DNA of 14,936 bases from an uncultured Eubacteriales bacterium (GTDB taxonomy: Bacteria > Bacillota > Clostridia > Christensenellales > Pumilibacteraceae): NCBI GenBank assembly GCA_900555875.1, contig USNB01000011.1, positions 1 through 14,936 on the forward strand, read 5' to 3'. The notes beneath the pieces are model-generated. The model ran no database searches. It saw only the letters and a program-made list of their open reading frames with translations, and had not been told where the DNA came from. Numbering within the stretch: position 1 is the stretch's first letter; each line of letters starts with the position of its first letter. Made by a program: the position numbers and the translations under genes. Below, piece after piece: positions 7,233 through 13,342 of the stretch.

Positions 7233-8263
7233 ACACCGTTAAACTGGACAATATAGTCGCGAGATACGAGGCCCTCGGCAGAGAGATATCCGATCCCGAC
7301 GTTATAGCGGACACGAAGAGGTGGAGCAGATTGTGCAAGGAGCATACGTCGCTCGCGCCTGTCGCGGAAAAATATGCCGCATACCGCAAGGCGGAAAAGG
7401 ACGCGGAAGAAGCCCGCGCCCTTCTCTGCGATCCCGACATGAAGGAGCTTGCGGAGGAGGAACTTGCGAGAGCGGAGAAGCTCATGGCGGAGACCGGGCA
7501 CGAACTGCGCGTTCTTTTGCTGCCGAAGGATCCGGACGACGGAAAGAGCGTAGTCATCGAAGTGCGCGCGGGCGCCGGCGGAGAGGAAGCTGCGCTGTTT
7601 GCGGCGCAGCTTGCCCGCATGTACCGTATGTTTGCCGATTCGAAAGGCTGGAAATGGGAAGAACTTTCCGTAAGCGCCACCGAGCTCGGCGGCATAAAGG
7701 AAGCGTCGTATTCCATGAGCGGAGCGGATGTGTATGCGAGCATGAAATTCGAATCGGGAGTCCATCGCGTACAGCGCGTGCCGGAGACGGAAACGCAGGG
7801 GCGCATACATACGTCCACCGTTACGGTCGCGGTGCTTCCGGAAGCCGAGGACGTCAGCGTCGAGATATCCGATAAGGATCTCCGTATAGACACATACCGT
7901 TCGAGCGGCGCGGGCGGACAGCACATCAACAAGACGGATTCGGCGGTGCGTATAACGCATATACCGACGGGTATCGTCACCAGCTGTCAGACCCAGCGCA
8001 GCCAGACGCAGAACAAGGAATACGCCATGCGTATGCTTATAAGCAAGCTGGTCGAACTGCGTCTGCAGGAGCAGATGGCAAAGGCTCAGGACATAAAGGG
8101 CGAGTTGAAGAAGATCGAGTGGGGCAGTCAGATACGTTCATACGTATTCTGTCCGTACACGCTCGTCAAAGACCATCGCACGGGCTATGAAACGAGCAAC
8201 GTGCAGGCGGTCATGGACGGGAACATCTTCGATTTCATCTGCGATTATCTGCGTAAGTCCTGA
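7229..8263 (+). CDS. prfA: Peptide chain release factor 1
   Basis: RF1 ends translation at UAA and UAG. The 344-residue product has the helical N-terminal domain, the IEVRAGAGGEEAALFA segment (110-125), the codon-recognition tripeptide of the PxT class (PET, 185-187, in RVPETETQGRIHTS) and the peptidyl-hydrolysis loop GAGGQHINKTDSAVR (227-241) with GGQ at 229-231. The PxT rather than SPF tripeptide marks it as RF1 and not RF2. ATG 7229 overlaps the TGA of prmC by 4 bases. It is followed by a clean terminator and ends the plus-strand block. Ile codon choice is notable: 12 of 18 are ATA. Confidence 0.97.
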   Translation: MNTVKLDNIVARYEALGREISDPDVIADTKRWSRLCKEHTSLAPVAEKYAAYRKAEKDAEEARALLCDPDMKELAEEELARAEKLMAETGHELRVLLLPKDPDDGKSVVIEVRAGAGGEEAALFAAQLARMYRMFADSKGWKWEELSVSATELGGIKEASYSMSGADVYASMKFESGVHRVQRVPETETQGRIHTSTVTVAVLPEAEDVSVEISDKDLRIDTYRSSGAGGQHINKTDSAVRITHIPTGIVTSCQTQRSQTQNKEYAMRMLISKLVELRLQEQMAKAQDIKGELKKIEWGSQIRSYVFCPYTLVKDHRTGYETSNVQAVMDGNIFDFICDYLRKS

Positions 8264-8271
8264 TAATCAGT

Positions 8272-8302
8272 AAAAAGCACGACCGACAGGTCGTGCTTTT
8301 TT
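8272..8302 (+). terminator. Intrinsic terminator after prfA
   Basis: AAAAAGCACGACC at 8272-8284, a GACA loop, and GGTCGTGCTTTTT at 8289-8301, followed by a further T. The 13-bp stem with A and T tracts can act on both strands. It lies 9 bases after the prfA stop. Confidence 0.93.
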
Positions 8303-8327
8303 GTGGTGGAACGGCGGATAGCGCTAC

Positions 8328-8430
8328 TCTGACGGGCTGCCTTGTCGAGCCGCCGACAGGCGGCGAACGCCATCAAGCGTTAGCGCAGATCTTGCCCCGG
8401 GGGAGGATGTCTGCGTAGCAGACAGAAAGG
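8328..8430. repeat. Cluster of small hairpins, REP-like intergenic element
   Basis: Several hairpins lie back to back: GCCGCC-GACA-GGCGGC at 8349-8364, AACGC-N6-GCGTT at 8366-8381, a CCCCGGGGG block at 8395-8403, and TGTCTGC-GTA-GCAGACA at 8408-8424. There is no open reading frame of note. From memory, the layout of a C-run/G-run followed by a hairpin and GGG resembles the repetitive palindromic intergenic elements common in gut Clostridia. I cannot confirm copies elsewhere in the genome. No T-tract follows, so a terminator is unlikely. Confidence 0.5.
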
Positions 8431-8519
8431 GTCGAGTATAACTATAATGAAGAGGTCAGATAAGAAAAGATAACTTACGCGTTTTCTTTTAATATGAAGC
8501 TATCGATAACGGCTTCGCT

Positions 8520-8589
8520 CCGCCTTTCCTGTTTGCGCAAAGCGCAAACGTTCCCACCTCGGCGGACGTGGGGAGACAAGGAAAAGCGG
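8520..8589. repeat. Structured element with a possible three-way junction
   Basis: An outer stem pairs 8520-8530 with 8579-8589 (CCGC and TTTCCT with their complements, one internal mismatch). It encloses a perfect hairpin GTTTGCGC-AAA-GCGCAAAC at 8531-8549 and a second arm closed by CCCAC (8553-8557) and GTGGG (8568-8572). It could be a non-coding RNA or a structured DNA repeat. No coding capacity is evident. Confidence 0.45.
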
Positions 8590-8612
8590 TCAAATATCAT
8601 AAGTTAGCCGGC

Positions 8613-8642
8613 GCGCCGTCCCCAGGATGGAGGGGACGGCGC
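8613..8642. repeat. Perfect 11-bp inverted repeat
   Basis: GCGCCGTCCCC at 8613-8623 pairs with GGGGACGGCGC at 8632-8642 across an 8-base loop. There is no T-run on either side in either direction, so it is not a standard terminator. It belongs to the hairpin-rich convergence zone 8303-8661, which otherwise holds no gene I can support. Confidence 0.6.
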
Positions 8643-8661
8643 AAGCACAGCACATCCCATC

Positions 8662-8689
8662 ATAAAACGGGCGTGCAAGCACGCCCGTT
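8662..8689 (-). terminator. Intrinsic terminator for the GH3 gene
   Basis: On the minus strand AACGGGCGTGC (8689-8679) pairs with GCACGCCCGTT (8676-8666), followed by TTA. The stem is 11 bp with a very tight loop, ending 30 bases beyond the GH3 stop. The T-run is short (four T). Confidence 0.72.
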
Positions 8690-8719
8690 GACCATATGAT
8701 ATCGTTATGTTTTCGGCGG

Positions 8720-11674
8720 TCAGCCTTCCTTCTTTTTGAAGAAGGCCGGGTAGACCATGAATATGAACAGTACTACCGCAACGGCGACAAGCACTATGGA
8801 CAATACGATAGGTATCGCCACCCATGTCATGCTTATGCCCGAGTCGGTATACATGCCTGCCATATTGGCGAAGATGAACAGCTGGCGTTTACATGCCTCG
8901 CGAAGTACGGTCATGCCGTATGCGCCCTGGGTATCGACCCCCGTCGGCTGGGTATATCCGCCCGCGGAACCGAAGCCGAGGAACATGTCACTGCCCGCGC
9001 GAAGCGAAGCGGAATTGTTATCGCCGCCGCCCGCGTCGGTGATGACCTTACCGTTGAATCCCCACTCGTTCCTGAGCACGATCGTGCACAGACCGTAGTG
9101 CGCGGTCGTATACGACGTGCCTATCCTATTATACGAGGTCATGACGCCGCTCATGCCGTCGAGCAGATCGGTGCTCTCGTTGGTGGCGTTGTGCTGCACT
9201 ATCTCGAACGGGCGCAGATAGATCTCGCGGATCGTCTGTTCACTGAGCCAGGTGCAGACACCGCCGCGGTTGGTCTCCTGATCGTTGACCGCGAAATGCT
9301 TGGAGTAAACGGACACGCCCCTGCTCTGTATACCGCTTGTTGCGCCCGCGCAAATGTAGCCGGAGAGCAGCGGATCCTCACTGTAATACTCGAACGCACG
9401 ACCGCCGAAGGGCGAACGGTGAAGGTTCATCGAGAAACCGTACAAGCCGGTAACGCCGTTCGCGATCGCCTCGTCGCCCAAAGCCACGCCCATTTCATAC
9501 GCGAGTTCGGTATCGAACGACGACGCGGTCACAGGGGCGCACGCATAGCAGTTGGCCTCTATTTCCGTTACGAGATTGTGCAGACCTTCGGCACCGTCCA
9601 TATCCACGCCGAAGGGCTTTTTTATGGACACTATGGCGGGGTTCTGCCAGCCGCATTCGAGAGTGAGCACACACATATCCGAATACGACATCTGATCGAG
9701 GAGATCGTCCCACATCTCATCATCATAGGGCACGCCGATGAGGTCGGTGAGCGAAAGTCCGTTGTCGGCGCCCGTCGTAGGCGCGGTATAGCCTGTTGTC
9801 GGATCGGCGTAATTGCCGTTACCGTCGGAGAACTCGCCGGTATAGCTGTAGCTCTCGGCATCGAAACCCTGCAGGGTAGCACCGCCGAGGGCATCGTTCA
9901 AACGCGCGAGCACCCTCTCCGCGATATCGTTTTTAGCGGCGGATGCGGCGTAGCTATCGGGGAAAGTACCCGCAAAGTCGCTGCGTTTCATATCGTCCTC
10001 GCCGGGAGTATATGATCCGTCGCCCACGGACACGTCGTCGAACGCGTTAGTCGCGGCTGTTTGATCGATATTGCGCTTGTTGTTTCCGCTGAACACTATA
10101 TCCTGAGTGAAGCCTTCGTACGTCCACGTCAGCACGTTGTCCGTATCCGAAGTGTTCGCCCAGCAGTGCGAGCCGTATTTACCGTAGTCCACATAGAACT
10201 TGTAATCGCCGGCGGACAGCTTGTACGCCTCGCTCGTCGCATAATCGTAAGACGCGAGCTCGTCGCGATTTACCGTAAGGGTGACGGTCTCATCCCTATC
10301 AGGCTCTATGACGCCCGTCTTGCCGAATGCGGCAAGCGTCACTTTCGCCTTCTCTATCCCCTCATCCGGATCGTACGGAGTTTCGACGAACAGCTCGACG
10401 GGCGTGCGCGCCGCAACGTCACCGGTATTGGTCACGCTTACGTTGAACGTAAACGTCGCGGTATCGTCGTCATAAACGGGCTGACCGTCGAATGCGATCT
10501 CAAACGTCGAATACGAAAGACCGTAACCGAACGGGTACTGCACCACGCTGTCGTAATCGGAGAAGTCAAAGGTCTTTTCCACGTCCTGATAGTTGGAAGC
10601 GGTGATCTCCAACCCGTTGCTTTCGGTAGCTACCGCATTCGCAGTCTCATACCAGCGATAACCGTAGTAAATGCCCTCTTCGTAGTGAACGTACTTATAC
10701 CTCGTGTTTTCGTACGTATAGTCGCCGAAGTTGTAATACGTGGGAGCGGACTCCACTTCGCGCGCCCATACGTCCGCGGTCCTACCCGAGGGGACGATAT
10801 CGCCGGTCAGAGCGCGCGCCACCGCGCGGTTGCCCGTCGAGCCGGGCATACCTATCCAAAGCACCGAGTCGATATTGCCCGTACCGTCCGCATTCTCTTC
10901 ACCGTCGACGAAACCGAGTTCTATCGCCATGGGCGTATTGACGAGCAGGATGACGTTTTCGAACGTGTCTTTGACGTAATCGACCATTTCCAGCTCCTGC
11001 GGCATGAGTTCGAGGTAGTGATATCCCGCAGTGCCGCCATTATTCATTGCGCCGTTCGGCGTCATATCCATGACGGCGTCGCTGCCTTCGCCGCCTGCGC
11101 GACCGACGACGATTATCGCCGTATCGCTGTAACTCTCGGCGCTCGTGCGAGCCTCGGCGTACCCTTCGTAGTCGAGCGAAACGTCGACGATGGAGTGGGT
11201 CGAACCCTGCATGTCGGTGACGCCGCCGGCGGCACCAGCCGCATCCCCCGTCAGGTTACTGTAGAAATTCCACAGATCCTCATTGACCGAAACGCCTTCT
11301 TCGGCGAGCGCGTCTTTAAGGTTGAGGAATGCGTCGGAATCCCAGTTCCATCCGCCAGCGGATCCCATTCCGAGGTACAGCTGCTTGACGGACAATGCGC
11401 CGAAGAGGTTGACCTTCGTCGTGCCCGACGGAAGAGGCAGCGTATCCCCTTCGTTCTTCATCAACACCATTCCTCCCGCGACCTGATCGACCGTGAATTC
11501 GTTGGCTGCCTGCCTCGCTTCCTCCGCACCGACGGAATCGGTGTCGGATCGGAAGAACAGGCTTATCGGCGTCGAGAATACCGCGCAGAGGACATCGAAC
11601 ACGATGACCACTGCAAGCAGAAAAACGATGACCGCGATGCCGATAATGCCGACTTTTTTGCTTTTTGCTTTCAT
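8720..11674 (-). CDS. Double-anchored GH3 family glycoside hydrolase (beta-glucosidase-like), reversed domain order
   Basis: A 984-residue protein. Residues 8-33 form a membrane segment after a basic start (MKAKSKK) and about 950-975 form a second, followed by FKKKEG; the bulk should lie outside the cell, tethered at both ends. Domain order is reversed compared with classical GH3. First comes the GH3-C sandwich (about 65-380, with GRAGGEGSD at 191-199 and the HYEEGIYYGYRWYET and FGYGLSYSTF motifs), then an Fn3-like domain (about 390-480), a low-complexity Asp/Gly/Thr linker, and finally the GH3-N barrel (about 640-945). The barrel has VDMDGAEGLHN (690-700), FEYYSEDP (761-768), KHFAVNDQETNR (792-803) and VITDAGGG with candidate nucleophile Asp880. 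ATG 11674 has an excellent AAAGGAGG site. Substrate cannot be read from sequence; a beta-glucoside or other plant or host glycan is likely. It is a single-gene unit with its own terminator. Confidence 0.9.
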   Translation of the reverse strand: MKAKSKKVGIIGIAVIVFLLAVVIVFDVLCAVFSTPISLFFRSDTDSVGAEEARQAANEFTVDQVAGGMVLMKNEGDTLPLPSGTTKVNLFGALSVKQLYLGMGSAGGWNWDSDAFLNLKDALAEEGVSVNEDLWNFYSNLTGDAAGAAGGVTDMQGSTHSIVDVSLDYEGYAEARTSAESYSDTAIIVVGRAGGEGSDAVMDMTPNGAMNNGGTAGYHYLELMPQELEMVDYVKDTFENVILLVNTPMAIELGFVDGEENADGTGNIDSVLWIGMPGSTGNRAVARALTGDIVPSGRTADVWAREVESAPTYYNFGDYTYENTRYKYVHYEEGIYYGYRWYETANAVATESNGLEITASNYQDVEKTFDFSDYDSVVQYPFGYGLSYSTFEIAFDGQPVYDDDTATFTFNVSVTNTGDVAARTPVELFVETPYDPDEGIEKAKVTLAAFGKTGVIEPDRDETVTLTVNRDELASYDYATSEAYKLSAGDYKFYVDYGKYGSHCWANTSDTDNVLTWTYEGFTQDIVFSGNNKRNIDQTAATNAFDDVSVGDGSYTPGEDDMKRSDFAGTFPDSYAASAAKNDIAERVLARLNDALGGATLQGFDAESYSYTGEFSDGNGNYADPTTGYTAPTTGADNGLSLTDLIGVPYDDEMWDDLLDQMSYSDMCVLTLECGWQNPAIVSIKKPFGVDMDGAEGLHNLVTEIEANCYACAPVTASSFDTELAYEMGVALGDEAIANGVTGLYGFSMNLHRSPFGGRAFEYYSEDPLLSGYICAGATSGIQSRGVSVYSKHFAVNDQETNRGGVCTWLSEQTIREIYLRPFEIVQHNATNESTDLLDGMSGVMTSYNRIGTSYTTAHYGLCTIVLRNEWGFNGKVITDAGGGDNNSASLRAGSDMFLGFGSAGGYTQPTGVDTQGAYGMTVLREACKRQLFIFANMAGMYTDSGISMTWVAIPIVLSIVLVAVAVVLFIFMVYPAFFKKKEG

Positions 11675-11694
11675 AGTTTCCTCCTTTCAGAAAT

Positions 11695-11754
11695 TTACCG
11701 GGATCTCCGTCCCGGACACCTCGGATAATAACACGCTTTGCGCACATATTCCAT
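11695..11754 (-). CDS. Possible 19-codon leader ORF upstream of the GH3 gene
   Basis: An ATG at 11754 on the minus strand has GGAG 7 bases before it and opens a 19-codon frame ending in TAA at 11697-11695, 20 bases before the GH3 start. The peptide is rich in Arg, Cys and Tyr (MEYVRKACYYPRCPGRRSR). It conflicts with the candidate -10 at 11725-11730, which would start transcription inside it, so at most one of the two is real. Low confidence. Confidence 0.15.
   Translation of the reverse strand: MEYVRKACYYPRCPGRRSR
11725..11753 (-). promoter_or_regulatory. Weak candidate promoter for the GH3 gene
   Basis: On the minus strand, TATTAT (11730-11725) with a poor -35 TGGAAT (11753-11748) at 17-base spacing. 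The -35 matches only three positions of the consensus, which would fit a promoter that needs an activator. It would give a leader of about 45 bases. Confidence 0.35.
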
Positions 11755-11788
11755 ACTTTATCTCCAAATGACGGGATATCGCGGCGCA

Positions 11789-11837
11789 ACGAACGGTCAT
11801 GCGAGAACGAACGTTATAAAACTTCGGAACGTACGGC
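11789..11837 (-). promoter_or_regulatory. Candidate LytTR regulator binding sites upstream of the GH3 gene
   Basis: Three copies of an ACGAACGG-like motif on the plus strand: ACGAACGGT at 11789, ACGAACGTT at 11807 and ACGTACGGC at 11829. The last two are 22 bp apart, the period known for LytTR direct repeats. The first two fit the reverse complement of the published LytTR half-site pattern ([TA][AC][CA]GTTN[AG][TG]) at all nine positions. They lie upstream of the GH3 start and downstream of the lipoprotein terminator. Confidence 0.55.
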
Positions 11838-11850
11838 AGAACTCATAGAT

Positions 11851-11886
11851 AAAGAAAGACCCGCGGACGATCTTCCGCGGATCTTT
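11851..11886 (-). terminator. Intrinsic terminator after the lipoprotein gene
   Basis: On the minus strand AAAGATCCGCGGA (11886-11874) pairs with TCCGCGGGTCTTT (11867-11855) over 13 bp with one G-U pair and a 6-base loop, followed by CTTTATC. It begins 14 bases after the stop codon at 11901-11903. Confidence 0.85.
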
Positions 11887-11900
11887 CATCCAAACCTTAT

Positions 11901-12443
11901 TCAGGCATTGGCTTCGGCATTGGCTTCTATCGTATCCTGTATGCACAGGATGGCGAGCGCACAGACGGTCTTGGTAGCCGTCGGTACGGTCACGCCGTCG
12001 GGCACTTCCATCTCGTCCGCCTTGGGGAACCCGTCCTCCTCGACGGGGACGACGAAGCGCGTCATCATATCGTCGATCGTGAAATGACCTCCGATGGAGC
12101 CCGGGAACTTGGATGCGTCGAAGCCGGCGCCCATATTGGCGAAATAGCCCTCGTCCCCGCATACATCGTCGCTGTCGGCCGCAGATATGGTTATGTTCCA
12201 TATGGTGTTTTCTTCGTCTACGGTGAAACCGACTTTGACTCCCCAATAATTGACGGTCTTTTCAACGGTGGTACCTGTGAAGAAATTCGATTCTTCCACG
12301 GTCGCCGTATGTGTGACTTTGTACTCCCCGGAATAGTTACCCTCGGGCAGCGTGACTCCACCGCCGCAGGCGGCGAACGCCACAGACATCGCAAGTACTG
12401 CGGCAATAGCCGCAACAGCAAAAAAGATTTTTGTTTTTTTCAT
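11901..12443 (-). CDS. Putative lipoprotein of unknown function
   Basis: A 180-residue protein that I do not recognise. The N-terminus MKKTKIFFAVAAIAAVLA is a typical signal peptide, ending in SVAFAACGGG. The Cys26 after FAA is a plausible lipid-attachment site, though the lipobox has Phe rather than Leu at -3, and the CGGG spacer is common in clostridial lipoproteins. The mature part is acidic and looks beta-rich, with two further Cys (in DVCGDEG and ALAILCIQ) and a TVEKTVNYWGVKVGFTVDEENTIW stretch. An Asn/Ala/Glu repeat ends the protein. ATG 12443 has GGAG at 12453-12450. It has its own promoter and terminator, sits between the two-component system and the GH3 gene, and shares their candidate regulator site. 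A role as a surface ligand-binding or accessory protein is inference only. Confidence 0.75.
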   Translation of the reverse strand: MKKTKIFFAVAAIAAVLAMSVAFAACGGGVTLPEGNYSGEYKVTHTATVEESNFFTGTTVEKTVNYWGVKVGFTVDEENTIWNITISAADSDDVCGDEGYFANMGAGFDASKFPGSIGGHFTIDDMMTRFVVPVEEDGFPKADEMEVPDGVTVPTATKTVCALAILCIQDTIEANAEANA

Positions 12444-12460
12444 AATGATCTCCAGAAAAG

Positions 12461-12489
12461 ATTATCATATGGTCACCGTGATAATACAA
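12461..12489 (-). promoter_or_regulatory. Candidate promoter for the lipoprotein gene
   Basis: On the minus strand TTGTAT (12489-12484), a 17-base spacer, and GATAAT (12466-12461). The -10 matches five of six and the -35 four of six consensus positions. The start codon at 12443 is 17 bases beyond the -10, so the leader would be very short. Confidence 0.55.
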
Positions 12490-12514
12490 ATTTCTTTAAG
12501 GAGAATCAATACTT

Positions 12515-12550
12515 CGGGCTTAAATGGCGCAATGATCGGGAACGAACGGC
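12515..12550 (-). promoter_or_regulatory. Candidate LytTR site pair upstream of the lipoprotein gene
   Basis: CGGGAACGAACGGC at 12537-12550 is identical over 14 bases to the sequence at 14744-14757 upstream of the kinase gene. A degraded copy sits exactly 22 bases away at 12515-12528 (9 of 14 bases shared). The site lies directly after the regulator stop codon and 31 bases upstream of the candidate -35. Confidence 0.5.
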
Positions 12551-13342
12551 TCATGACAACGTATAACTGCCGTCACGTCTGAGCAGATCGAAATACCGTG
12601 TTTTCATTTCAGCCGCTTTACGGCGCGATATGGGAAGGCGCGTGCCGTCGGTCAGTTCGATCTCGGAAGCGAAGATACGCGATATATACCTATAATTGAC
12701 GAGTATGCCCTTATGGATGCGAAGAAAACCTTTCTCCGAAAATTCCGACGAGAGTTTTTCCATTGAAGAGTAAATGTTTATTTCGTCGCGCTTATCATCC
12801 ATATGGATGGACTGCATTTTGCCACGACCTTCTATCCACATGATAGAAAGTACGGGTATGTTCATGTACCCGTTCTTGCCGTGCACGGTCATGAGATCGC
12901 TTTTGCCGCCCGCCAGCTTATCCAGATAGCTGTCGATCACCCTGCCGAGGTCGTGAAGAAAATTCGATTTCCGAATAAAATCGAAGGGACGTACTTTGAA
13001 TGTATCGAATACTCTGTCCTCTCTGCCGGATACGAATATTATTTCGGTCTCGTTACGGTCTTTCCGAAGCTGTGCGGCAAACTCGATCCCGTCAGTACCC
13101 GGAATCTCGATATCGAGGAACAGCAGATCGAACGCCCGAAGCAGCATGCTCCTCCTAAGCGGCTCGACGGACAGAAAGGTCTCTATCTCCAGCTGTACGC
13201 CGCGCTTTGCGAACGCCGATCTTATGGCGCTCAGCATAATATCCAAGACGGTCTCTTCGTCGTCGCAGATAGCTATCCTGACCACGTTGAAATAGCCTAT
13301 CTTGTAACCGCTGCTCTTTTCGGTATTTTCTTTTCTGTCCAT
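12551..13342 (-). CDS. LytTR family response regulator (AgrA/LytR-like)
   Basis: A 263-residue response regulator. The receiver domain (about 20-140) has the acidic cluster CDDEE (26-30), phospho-acceptor Asp77 in LLFLDIEIPGTDG, Ser105 in IIFVSGRED and Lys125 in DFIRKSNFL, where most members have KP. The LytTR DNA-binding domain (about 148-252) shows the family pattern TVHGKNGYMNIPVLSIMWIEGRGKM and FLRIHKGILVNYRYI, with basic residues at the C-terminal strand (RLPISRRKAAEMKTRY). ATG 13342 directly follows the kinase stop (TAAATG) with GGGGGAGGG 6 bases upstream. A GTG at codon 20 would give the classical short N-terminus, but the ribosome site favours ATG. It is co-transcribed with the kinase. 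LytTR domains bind paired repeats, which are present in the flanking intergenic DNA. Confidence 0.93.
   Translation of the reverse strand: MDRKENTEKSSGYKIGYFNVVRIAICDDEETVLDIMLSAIRSAFAKRGVQLEIETFLSVEPLRRSMLLRAFDLLFLDIEIPGTDGIEFAAQLRKDRNETEIIFVSGREDRVFDTFKVRPFDFIRKSNFLHDLGRVIDSYLDKLAGGKSDLMTVHGKNGYMNIPVLSIMWIEGRGKMQSIHMDDKRDEINIYSSMEKLSSEFSEKGFLRIHKGILVNYRYISRIFASEIELTDGTRLPISRRKAAEMKTRYFDLLRRDGSYTLS

Noticed and set aside
8349..8424. CRISPR-like array in the hairpin-rich zone
   Set aside because: The hairpins differ in sequence and spacing; there are no regular repeats with unique spacers and no cas genes.
8613..8642. Terminator at the 11-bp inverted repeat
   Set aside because: The stem is strong, but there is no T-run after it in either direction, so I list it as a repeat.
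10061..11728. Long plus-strand open frame (555 codons) across the GH3 gene, and another at 8696-10015
   Set aside because: Both are antisense to a GH3 gene with clear motifs, ribosome site and terminator, and neither translation resembles a protein family.
12826..12842. CTATCCACA resembling a DnaA box within the response regulator gene
   Set aside because: It is a single mismatched copy inside a coding region, with no cluster and far from an AT-rich unwinding region.
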